A stretch of 9,552 nucleotides of DNA, from NCBI GenBank assembly GCA_003484865.1, contig DMZT01000482.1:1-9552 (forward strand). The letters are read 5' to 3'. How positions within the stretch are numbered: the first letter of the stretch is position 1; every line of letters begins with the position of its first letter. This document shows positions 1-5,909 of the stretch, piece by piece. The stretch comes from Stenotrophomonas sp. Its GTDB lineage: Bacteria; Pseudomonadota; Gammaproteobacteria; Xanthomonadales; Xanthomonadaceae. The position numbers and the translations under genes were made by a program. The notes under the pieces were generated by a model. It saw only the letters and a list, made by a program, of their open reading frames with translations, was not told where the DNA came from and made no database searches.

Positions 1-638
1 ATCGCCGAGGGCTGCGTCGTCTTCGCAGAGGCGGGAAGTTCGGTGCACCCACTGCGCTCGGCGACCCCCACGGCGTTGGCCGCCGTGATTCCCGCACCAG
101 CCATCAGTGAGATGCGGTCGCCTGCCTGCGCCACCAGGGCGGCCAGCACATCGGCACCGGCCAGCGCACTGGCCTGCCCGCCCGAACTCAGGATGCGCTG
201 GCAGCCCAGCGTCACGATCTGCTCCAGTGCCGCCGGCAGATCACGCGCCGCATCGAAGGCACGGTGGAAGGTGATGCCGAGTGGGCCTGCTGCGGACACC
301 AGTTCCCGGCACAACGCCATGTCGATGCCACCGTCGGCATCCAGAGCGCCGATCACCACACCGTCGCAGCCGAGCGCACGGCAGTACGCGATATCGCGCA
401 GCATGATCTCGGCCTCCAGCGCGGTGTAGAGGAAATCGCCGGGACGCGGCCGGATCAGCACGAACAGGGGAATCTGCAGGCGCTCACGGGCGACCGCGAT
501 GCTGCCCTGCGACGGCGTGGTGCCGCCCTCGGCGAGGTTGTCGAACAGCTCGATCCGATCCGCGCCGCCCTGCTGGGCGGCCAACGCAGAGGCCACCGAA
601 TTCGACGCGATCTCCAGCACCCGGCGCGGCGCGCTCAC
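1..638 (-). CDS. cutC: CutC-family TIM-barrel protein (C-terminus beyond left edge)
   Basis: This is a CutC-family protein, historically called copper homeostasis protein; its biochemical activity is not established. 212 codons are visible of a family length near 250, and the C-terminus lies outside the window. Family blocks seen in order are LEIAS (8-12), GGADRIEL (24-31) followed by EGGTTPS (37-43), IRPRPGDF (62-69), GALDADGGID (97-106), TFHRAFD (123-129), ILSSGG (149-154) and MAGAGI (179-184). The GTG start at 638 overlaps the TGA of the upstream glycosylasparaginase gene by 4 nt (GTGA), which favours it over an internal GTG at codon 7; the Shine-Dalgarno match is weak. Oddities: Phe32 and Leu70 stand where E. 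coli CutC has cysteines (RIELC, GDFCY), and Pro202 replaces the His of the usual E-(V/L)-H-x-S-A motif. Family assignment is firm; the role is open, and the context suggests glycan-derived sugar metabolism. Confidence 0.9.
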   Translation of the reverse strand, partial: MSAPRRVLEIASNSVASALAAQQGGADRIELFDNLAEGGTTPSQGSIAVARERLQIPLFVLIRPRPGDFLYTALEAEIMLRDIAYCRALGCDGVVIGALDADGGIDMALCRELVSAAGPLGITFHRAFDAARDLPAALEQIVTLGCQRILSSGGQASALAGADVLAALVAQAGDRISLMAGAGITAANAVGVAERSGCTELPASAKTTQPSA

Positions 639-1633
639 GTCTGTTCGCTCGTGTACACCGAAGCGGAATCGCGCAGGTCGTCCTGCCGGTCCTTGTCGCA
701 GACCGCGTAGACAAAGCCGCGATGCAGCGCGTAGGCGCCGACCTCACCGTGCTTGTTCAACGCGAGGAAGCACACCTGCAGGGTCTTGCTTGCCTCAGGG
801 CGCTTGCGCACGACCCGGGCGATCGCCTCGCGGCAGGCCTCGGCCGGCGAGCGGCCCTGGCGCATCAGCTCGACCACCAGGAAGGAGGCCGCGTTGCGGA
901 TCATTTCCTCACCCACGCCCGAGGCCGTCGCCGCACCGACCTCGTTGTCCACGTACAGGCCCGCACCGATGATCGGGCTGTCGCCCACGCGGCCGTGCAT
1001 CTTCCAGGCCATGCCACTGGTGGTGCAGGCACCGGCCAGACGCCCCTGGGCATCGATGGCGAGCATGCCCAGCGTGTCGTGGTTGCTGCTGTCACCAGGA
1101 CGGCTGCGCCGCTCGGCATTGATCTCGGGGGTGTACTGCGCGGTCTTGAGCCACTCGCGCCAGGCCTTCTCGGCTTCCGGGGTGAGCAGCTTCCTGCGCT
1201 CGAAGCCCTGCTGCACCGCGAACTGCTGCGCGCCCTCGCCCACCAGCATCAGGTGCGGGGTCTGCTCCATCACGCGACGCGCCACCGAGACAGGGTGCGC
1301 GATATCGCTGAGCGCTGCCACCGAACCGCAGCGGCCATCGCCGTCCATGATGCTGGCATCCAGGCTCAGCACACCGTCACGGTCCGGATTGCCGCAGCGC
1401 CCGACGGTGGGATTGCACAGGTCGCTCTCGGCCCAGCGCGCACCGGCTTCCACCGCATCCAGCGCGGAGCCGCCGGTTGAGAGGGTCTTCCAGGCGACCT
1501 GGTTGGCCCCTACGCCGAAATCCCAGGTGGACACCACGCGCGCACCGGAGGCGGAACGCGCCTGCAACGTCGGCAGCACGAGGGCGCCAGCGGCCAGGGC
1601 ACTGGCCTGGAGAAATCGCCTGCGGTCAGTCAT
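635..1633 (-). CDS. N4-(beta-N-acetylglucosaminyl)-L-asparaginase (glycosylasparaginase), Tat-exported
   Basis: This is a 332-aa Ntn-hydrolase of the glycosylasparaginase family (EC 3.5.1.26), which splits GlcNAc-Asn, the stub left after N-glycoprotein digestion, into aspartate and an aminosugar that decays to GlcNAc and ammonia. The precursor of such enzymes cleaves itself before a Thr that becomes the N-terminal nucleophile. Here that Thr is T187 in the block NHDTLGM (184-190). The substrate-binding region follows: CTTSGMAWKMHGRVGDSPIIG (203-223, with R215 and D218) and ASGVGEE (237-243). Residues 4-9 read RRRFLQ, followed by a hydrophobic Ala/Leu-rich stretch to about residue 24: a twin-arginine signal, so export to the periplasm is likely. 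The ATG is preceded by GGAG with an 8-nt spacer. It lies 33 nt downstream of the kinase gene and overlaps cutC by 4 nt, so the three look like one operon. Related plant-type asparaginases are less likely given the HDT and MHGRVGDSP motifs. Confidence 0.9.
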   Translation of the reverse strand: MTDRRRFLQASALAAGALVLPTLQARSASGARVVSTWDFGVGANQVAWKTLSTGGSALDAVEAGARWAESDLCNPTVGRCGNPDRDGVLSLDASIMDGDGRCGSVAALSDIAHPVSVARRVMEQTPHLMLVGEGAQQFAVQQGFERRKLLTPEAEKAWREWLKTAQYTPEINAERRSRPGDSSNHDTLGMLAIDAQGRLAGACTTSGMAWKMHGRVGDSPIIGAGLYVDNEVGAATASGVGEEMIRNAASFLVVELMRQGRSPAEACREAIARVVRKRPEASKTLQVCFLALNKHGEVGAYALHRGFVYAVCDKDRQDDLRDSASVYTSEQT

Positions 1634-1641
1634 GGGTACGT

Positions 1642-1645
1642 CTCC
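1642..1645 (-). promoter_or_regulatory. Ribosome binding site of the glycosylasparaginase gene
   Basis: Read on the minus strand this is GGAG, 8 nt before the ATG at 1633, in the 33-nt gap after the kinase stop codon. It supports the ATG that gives the twin-arginine signal peptide. Confidence 0.6.
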
Positions 1646-1666
1646 AGTGAACGGACAAAGAGGGAA

Positions 1667-2704
1667 TTACACGACGATACAGCGATGCTCCGCATGCCAG
1701 ACCGCCGCGCCAAGAACACCGAGCTCGCCGTGGTCCACCCGCCAGATCGGCACCTGGCGCAGCACATCGTGCATCACGCCCTTGGCCAGGAACCGCGCGC
1801 GGAAACGGCCATCGCGCAGGAACCGGTCCACCCGCGTGGAGATCCCGCCGGCCAGGTAGACCGAGCGCGCACCGAAGGTCGTGGCCAGGTCGCCGGCCAG
1901 ACTGCCGAGCCAGGCGCAGAACACCTCCAGCGTCTCGACCGCCACCGGATCCACGCCCTCGTGGGCGGCCGCGATCAGGGCCTCGGTGCTGGTCCAGTGC
2001 GGTGTGACCCCACGGATGTCACACAGGCAGGGATACAGGTTCATGAGCCCGCCACCGGACAGCACGCGCTCGTTGTCCACGTGCTCCCAGCGCTGCAGCA
2101 GGCGCGAGAGCACCTCCAGTTCCAGCCCGTTGCACGCGTTCAATGCGGCATGGCCGGCCTCGCTGGCCAGCACCGGCCGCTCGCCGCCCTCGAAGCGCAG
2201 CGCTGCGCCCAGGCCGGTGCCCGGGCCGAGCACCAGCGCCGGCCAGCGCGGGGTAGCATCGGCGTCCCCGTTGAGGGCCACCAGCGTGTCCGGCGCCACG
2301 TGCGGAATCGCATAGGCCACCGCTTCGAAATCGTTGATCAGCGCCAGCGACGCCAGCCCGGAATCGTGACGGGTCCGGGCGACCGAGACCGGCCACGGCA
2401 GATTGGTGTTGACCAGGTGGTCACCATCCAGCAGGCCAGCGATCGCGACCACGGCACTGTCCGGCGCTGCCGGCAGTCTGGCGATGAAAGCGGCCAGGAT
2501 CGCGGCCAGGCTGGGGTGCTCGGCGCAGGTATAGCGCTGCAGGCCGCTCAGCTGTGGCGCAACGCCCGCCCGCACGGTGGCCAACGCGACGCGGGCGAAC
2601 GTGCCGCCCACATCGGCCACGATCAGCGTATCAGGGGAGGAATCCCGGTGGGCCGCGGTCCGCGCCACATCAGGTTGAGCCGGAACCGGTACCGCTGCGC
2701 TCAC
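1667..2704 (-). CDS. glk: Glucokinase-family sugar kinase
   Basis: This 345-aa protein belongs to the bacterial Glk family, which phosphorylates glucose (or a related hexose) at C6 with ATP in the cytoplasm. Visible motifs: DVGGTFAR (31-38, phosphate-binding loop), NLPWPVS (101-107), LINDFEAVAYAIP (122-134) with the presumed catalytic base D125, GPGTGLG (160-166), SEAGHA (181-186, with sugar-contacting E182 and H185 by analogy with E. coli Glk), ERVLSGGGLMNLY (212-224), LAGGI (284-288) and GVLGAA (329-334). It starts with GTG, preceded by AAGG at 7 nt. The N-terminus carries about 25 extra residues rich in Ala and Pro before the fold begins; a second GTG at codon 13 would shorten this, so the exact start is uncertain. 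Phe35 occupies the place of Asn in the E. coli GGTNAR motif. It leads the probable kinase-glycosylasparaginase-cutC operon. Sugar specificity (glucose, mannose or an aminosugar) cannot be read from the sequence. Confidence 0.88.
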   Translation of the reverse strand: MSAAVPVPAQPDVARTAAHRDSSPDTLIVADVGGTFARVALATVRAGVAPQLSGLQRYTCAEHPSLAAILAAFIARLPAAPDSAVVAIAGLLDGDHLVNTNLPWPVSVARTRHDSGLASLALINDFEAVAYAIPHVAPDTLVALNGDADATPRWPALVLGPGTGLGAALRFEGGERPVLASEAGHAALNACNGLELEVLSRLLQRWEHVDNERVLSGGGLMNLYPCLCDIRGVTPHWTSTEALIAAAHEGVDPVAVETLEVFCAWLGSLAGDLATTFGARSVYLAGGISTRVDRFLRDGRFRARFLAKGVMHDVLRQVPIWRVDHGELGVLGAAVWHAEHRCIVV

Positions 2705-2711
2705 TCGCTTG

Positions 2712-2715
2712 CCTT
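2712..2715 (-). promoter_or_regulatory. Probable ribosome binding site of glk
   Basis: Read on the minus strand this is AAGG, 7 nt before the GTG at 2704. No ATG lies nearby in frame, so this site is the main support for the GTG start. Confidence 0.45.
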
Positions 2716-2717
2716 GG

Positions 2718-2731
2718 TTGAATCGATTGAA
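2718..2731 (-). promoter_or_regulatory. CG-centred imperfect palindrome, candidate operator of glk
   Basis: The plus-strand sequence TTGAATCGATTGAA is symmetric at 12 of 14 positions, with a perfect 8-bp core AATCGATT. It lies 14-27 nt upstream of the glk start codon. CG-centred palindromes of this size are typical of LacI-family operators, which commonly control sugar genes, but the match is generic and no regulator gene is in the window. The same stretch can also be read as the 7-mer TTGAATC repeated after 2 nt. Confidence 0.25.
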
Positions 2732-2732
2732 T

Positions 2733-2758
2733 CCCGGCGATTCTCAGGCATCGCCGGG
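2733..2758 (-). terminator. Hairpin with perfect 8-bp stem in the glk upstream gap
   Basis: The arms CCCGGCGA (2733-2740) and TCGCCGGG (2751-2758) are perfectly complementary, with a 10-nt loop. The hairpin lies between the phosphoesterase stop and the glk start. No T-tract follows on either strand, so intrinsic termination is uncertain; it could slow or stop readthrough from the genes upstream or protect an mRNA 3' end. A second stem of 7 bp lies nearby (GCGCCGT 2786-2792 with ACGGCGC 2802-2808, 9-nt loop), also without a T-tract. Confidence 0.35.
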
Positions 2759-2813
2759 GGAATGCAAAGCCGCCTGCGCCATACAGCGCCGTACTGAACC
2801 CACGGCGCCGTGA

Positions 2814-4412
2814 TCAGGGCTTGGCGGTCTGCAGGCGGTAGCTGGTGCTGGCCGTGGCCGTCGGGCCATCGCCCTGCACGGCACGCACCTCCACCTTGTG
2901 CTCGCCTACCGGCAGGTTGGTCGGCAGCGCGCCGCGCCACAGGTGCGGCGACGGCGTGGCTTCCGGCGAGCGGTCGAAACCGCGCAGGCGCTCGGCGGTA
3001 TCGTCGGCGACGTTCTCCTGCAGCAGCCGCGGATCGGGCTGCTCGACACGCTTCATCGGCTGCCAGGCGCCATCGTCCACGCGGTACTCCACCAGCGAAT
3101 CGGCCTGGCCCATGAACACGTTGGCGTACACGCCCCACGCCGGATACGCGCCCTGGCGCAGCACCTTCGGCGCATGCAGGGCGATCTGGTAATCGTCCGG
3201 TGCACGCGCCACGTAATAGCGCAGGCCGTAGTCGCCACCGGGCTTGACCGACAGCACCGCATAGCCGTTCGGGGTGCCATCGCTCATGGTTGCATCGGGG
3301 ATGCCGCTGCTGTCCTTCACGCCCGACCAGAATGCCCCGCAGGCCGCGCCCACGTTGTACTCGTGCAGCGGCTTGCTGCCCTGCCAGCCTTCGGCCGCGC
3401 CGTGGTAGTAGTGCTGCTGGGTGTGGCTGTGGCCGCTGAGCACCAGCACGTTCGGAAAGTCCTTGAGCAGCGCGAACAGGCGCGTGCGATCGGCATGGCG
3501 GAACGTCTCCCGGCCGGGTGCCGCATCGAACAGCGGGATGTGCATGCCGAGCACGATCAGGCGATCACGCGGCAGGCCCTTGAGGTAATTGCCGAGGAAG
3601 GTGAACTGGTCCGCGCGCAGGCCGCCCACGTAGCTCGGCTTGGCCTTGGGGTCGTAGACCACGTCATCGAGGAACACGAAACTCGCGCCCCCCTCTTCGA
3701 CCGCATAGGTATCCGGGCCGTACACGGCGCGCCAGCTGTCCAGCGAGTGCGCATCGTTGCCGGCGTCCATGTCCAGGTCATGGTTGCCCGGCACGTGGAA
3801 CCACGGAACCTGCAGCTGCGCGGTGACCTTGTTGATGTCCGGGTACAGGCTCAGGTCGTCATTGACGATGTCGCCCAGGGTCGTGCCCAGTCGCGCCGGG
3901 TGTTTGCCGATGATCGGCTCGACGATGGCGCGCTGGTAGTAGCCGATGTCCTGGCGGCTGGCGGTCTGCGAATCGGTGAACACCAGCATCTCGAAACCGT
4001 TGCGTGCCGCATCGGTGCCCTTGGCCGGTTCCAGCGCGAAATCCCAGTTGCGGGTGGCGCCGCCGGTGGCGCGGATGCCGTCGTACTTCAGCTTCGGCGA
4101 TCCCTGCGGCGCGTAGTGGCGCCAGTACGAGGGCAACCCGTTGGCGGCGGCCGGGAAGCGGTACTCGTCGGGCTTGATCACGAACACGGTCTGGCCCTCG
4201 CGCACCGGCAGGGTGTAGCTGCCATCGGCGGCGGTGCGCACGATCCTTTCGCCGTTGGAGACCTGCACACCGGCCAGCCCGGGATCGGTCGGGCCGCGCC
4301 CGGGCTTGCCGTCGCGCTCCTGATACACCTTGCCGGTGACGGTCGTTTCAGCAGCCCAGGCAGGCGAAGTCATCAACAGCAGGCAAGCCAGCCAGGCGGC
4401 AGTACGGGTCAT
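2814..4412 (-). CDS. Exported three-domain calcineurin-like metallophosphoesterase
   Basis: This 532-aa protein begins with a Sec-type signal peptide (MTRTAAWLACLLLMTSPAWA, likely cleaved after residue 20), so it acts in the periplasm or outside. Residues about 22-128 form a beta-sandwich-like domain (TVTGKVY, LAGVQVSNG, ADGSYTLPV). Residues about 140-335 are the calcineurin-like catalytic domain with FTDSQ (145-149), GDIVND (180-185), GNHD (209-212), GMHIPL (289-294) and GHSH (327-330), the usual di-metal ligand sites. Residues about 345-532 match the C-terminal domain that accompanies this type. This order fits the MetallophosN / Metallophos / MetallophosC architecture. D147-x-Q149 replaces the more common D-x-H of the first motif. 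I chose the ATG at 4412 because it places the signal peptide at the N-terminus; an in-frame ATG at 4478 would bury it. No Shine-Dalgarno is evident. Substrate unknown; a phosphomono- or diesterase is likely. Confidence 0.85.
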   Translation of the reverse strand: MTRTAAWLACLLLMTSPAWAAETTVTGKVYQERDGKPGRGPTDPGLAGVQVSNGERIVRTAADGSYTLPVREGQTVFVIKPDEYRFPAAANGLPSYWRHYAPQGSPKLKYDGIRATGGATRNWDFALEPAKGTDAARNGFEMLVFTDSQTASRQDIGYYQRAIVEPIIGKHPARLGTTLGDIVNDDLSLYPDINKVTAQLQVPWFHVPGNHDLDMDAGNDAHSLDSWRAVYGPDTYAVEEGGASFVFLDDVVYDPKAKPSYVGGLRADQFTFLGNYLKGLPRDRLIVLGMHIPLFDAAPGRETFRHADRTRLFALLKDFPNVLVLSGHSHTQQHYYHGAAEGWQGSKPLHEYNVGAACGAFWSGVKDSSGIPDATMSDGTPNGYAVLSVKPGGDYGLRYYVARAPDDYQIALHAPKVLRQGAYPAWGVYANVFMGQADSLVEYRVDDGAWQPMKRVEQPDPRLLQENVADDTAERLRGFDRSPEATPSPHLWRGALPTNLPVGEHKVEVRAVQGDGPTATASTSYRLQTAKP

Positions 4413-4439
4413 CGGGGGCGGTCCGGTCGGGGGTGGGGA

Positions 4440-4445
4440 ATTGTA
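4440..4445 (-). promoter_or_regulatory. Possible -10 element for the phosphoesterase gene
   Basis: Read on the minus strand this is TACAAT, 27 nt upstream of the ATG, matching 5 of 6 consensus bases. No convincing -35 hexamer lies 16-18 nt further upstream. It would give a leader of about 20 nt. It is the only promoter-like signal in the 92-nt gap after hisIE, which otherwise holds a 7-bp inverted repeat (4451-4457 with 4490-4496) around a small 5-bp stem (4471-4475 with 4486-4490); neither has a T-tract. Readthrough from the histidine operon is therefore also possible. Confidence 0.3.
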
Positions 4446-4504
4446 GAGCCGCACATCATCGCCTGCACCGCGTTTCACCGACGTTAAACGATGTGCAGCC
4501 CTGC

Positions 4505-5143
4505 CTACCCGGCGTGGCGCGCCGCCAGCACCGCGACCGCATCATCCATCGACAGCCCACGCGCACGCAGCAGCACGGTCAGATGGAACAGCAGATCGGC
4601 CGACTCGCCCAGCAGCGCCTCATCGTCCTGCACCACGCCGGCCAGCGCGGTCTCCACCCCTTCCTCGCCCACCTTCTGTGCGATCCGGCGGATATCACCC
4701 TCGAACAGGGAGGTGGTGTAGCTGCCGGCCGGGCGCTGCTGTTCGCGCTCGCGCACCACGGTATCCAAGCGGCCCAGGAAGTTGCCCGGTGCCTGCGGGA
4801 AGCAGCTCTCGCTGCCGGTGTGGCAGGTCGGCCCGGCCGGGCGCGCACTCACCAGCAGGGTGTCGTTGTCGCAGTCGATCCGCACGGCGGTCACCGCCAG
4901 CACGTTGCCGGAGGATTCACCCTTGGTCCACAGCCGTTGCTTGCTGCGGCTGAAGAAGGTCATATGGCCCGTGGCCAGGGTCTGCTCCAGCGACGCCGCA
5001 TTGGCATAGCCGAGCATCAGCACGCGCAACGTGTCGGTGTCCTGCACCACCACCGGCAGCAGGCCATCGCCCTTGCCCCAGTCCAGCTGCGCCAGCGCCT
5101 CGCGCGACGGCTGCACGTCAATCAAACCCACTTCAATAGACAT
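4505..5143 (-). CDS. hisI: Bifunctional phosphoribosyl-AMP cyclohydrolase / phosphoribosyl-ATP pyrophosphatase
   Basis: This 212-aa HisIE fusion (also written hisIE) catalyses steps two and three of histidine synthesis: hydrolysis of PR-ATP to PR-AMP and opening of the adenine ring to ProFAR. The HisI half (about 1-118) shows the metal sites DCDND (90-94) and CHTGSESC (107-114), with the zinc-ligand cysteines C91, C107 and C114, plus MLGYAN (43-48) and [18 protein letters not shown] (63-80). The HisE half (about 122-212) shows the helical MazG-like signature [12 protein letters not shown] (157-168) and ESADLLFHL (180-188). The ATG at 5143 overlaps hisF by 11 nt and has GAGG (5150-5153) at 6 nt; longer in-frame starts upstream would run through hisF without family similarity. 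It is the last gene of the histidine operon and ends with TAG. All expected key residues seem present. Confidence 0.95.
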   Translation of the reverse strand: MSIEVGLIDVQPSREALAQLDWGKGDGLLPVVVQDTDTLRVLMLGYANAASLEQTLATGHMTFFSRSKQRLWTKGESSGNVLAVTAVRIDCDNDTLLVSARPAGPTCHTGSESCFPQAPGNFLGRLDTVVREREQQRPAGSYTTSLFEGDIRRIAQKVGEEGVETALAGVVQDDEALLGESADLLFHLTVLLRARGLSMDDAVAVLAARHAG

Positions 5144-5909
5144 CTCGAACCTCGATCTGCTGCTCGCGCAGGAACTGTTTGAGCGCGGGAATGGCGATGG
5201 CCCCACTGTGGAACACGCTGGCGGCCAATGCGCCGTCAACGTCGGCCTGGTCGAACACATCGGCGAAGTGCTGCATCTCGCCCGCGCCGCCGGAGGCGAT
5301 CAGCGGCACCTGGCACAGCGCACGGGCCTGGCGCAGCTGGGCCACGTCATAGCCGCGACGCACGCCATCGCTGTCCATGCAGTTGAGCACGATCTCGCCG
5401 GCCCCCCGGCGCTGTGCCTCCACCACCCAGTCCAGGGTACGGACCGCCACCGCCTGGGTCTTGCCCGGATCGCCGCTGAAGCGGCGCACCCGCCATTCGC
5501 CGTCCGTCTCGCGCACCGAATCGATACCGACCACCACGCATTGGACGCCGAAGGCATCGGCCAGCTCCTCGATCAGCTCGGGCCGACCGAGGGCCGGCGA
5601 GTTGATCGAGATTTTGTCGGCGCCGGCATGCAGTACGCGCCGTGCGGTCTCCACATCGCTGATGCCGCCGGCCACGCAGAACGGAATGTCGATCAGGCGC
5701 GCGATGCGCTCGATCCAGGCCACGTCCACCGCGCGCCCTTCCGGGCTGGCGCCGATGTCGTAGAACACGAGTTCGTCGGCGCCCTGGTCGCGGTAACGCA
5801 TCGCCAGTTCGGCGATATCGCCCATGTCCACGTGATCGCGGAAGCGCACGCCCTTGACCACGCGACCATCGCGCACATCCAGGCACGGAATCAGGCGGCG
5901 GCTCAACAT
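5133..5909 (-). CDS. hisF: Imidazole glycerol phosphate synthase, cyclase subunit
   Basis: This 258-aa (beta-alpha)8 barrel is the synthase half of IGP synthase. It uses ammonia delivered from HisH to convert PRFAR into imidazole glycerol phosphate and AICAR. Both catalytic aspartates are in place: D11 in IPCLDVRDG (7-15) and D130 in VVVGIDS (125-131). Phosphate-binding stretches follow the half-barrel repeat: FCVAGGISD (77-85) with SINSPAL (101-107), and [10 protein letters not shown] with the late ALAASVFH block. The length equals the usual family length, and the sequence starts [11 protein letters not shown] as in orthologues. The ATG at 5909 overlaps the end of hisA by 7 nt and has a strong AAGGAG (5917-5922) at 7 nt within hisA. 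It acts in the cytoplasm as a 1:1 complex with HisH, encoded two genes upstream. Confidence 0.97.
   Translation of the reverse strand: MLSRRLIPCLDVRDGRVVKGVRFRDHVDMGDIAELAMRYRDQGADELVFYDIGASPEGRAVDVAWIERIARLIDIPFCVAGGISDVETARRVLHAGADKISINSPALGRPELIEELADAFGVQCVVVGIDSVRETDGEWRVRRFSGDPGKTQAVAVRTLDWVVEAQRRGAGEIVLNCMDSDGVRRGYDVAQLRQARALCQVPLIASGGAGEMQHFADVFDQADVDGALAASVFHSGAIAIPALKQFLREQQIEVRDVY

Noticed and set aside
2801..2812. Perfect palindrome CACGGCGCCGTG as an intrinsic terminator
   Set aside because: It has no loop and no following T-tract; it can be noted as structure but not called a terminator.
2701..3138. Minus-strand open frame overlapping the phosphoesterase 3' end and reaching the glk start
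   Set aside because: Its Arg/Ala-rich product looks like a frame shadow of the phosphoesterase gene, and its TGA overlapping the glk GTG is a coincidence.
4413..4478. Phosphoesterase start at 4478
   Set aside because: It would place 22 mostly polar and proline-rich residues before a clear Sec signal peptide, which must be N-terminal; the ATG at 4412 fits.
2898..4487. A 529-residue open frame on the plus strand opposite the phosphoesterase gene
   Set aside because: It lies fully antisense to a gene with clear catalytic motifs and signal peptide, has a composition typical of high-GC shadow frames (His, Arg, Val, Ala), and shows no recognisable domain.
4451..4496. Inverted repeat GCACATC/GATGTGC after hisIE as the histidine operon terminator
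   Set aside because: The loop is 32 nt, the stem only 7 bp, and no T-tract follows.
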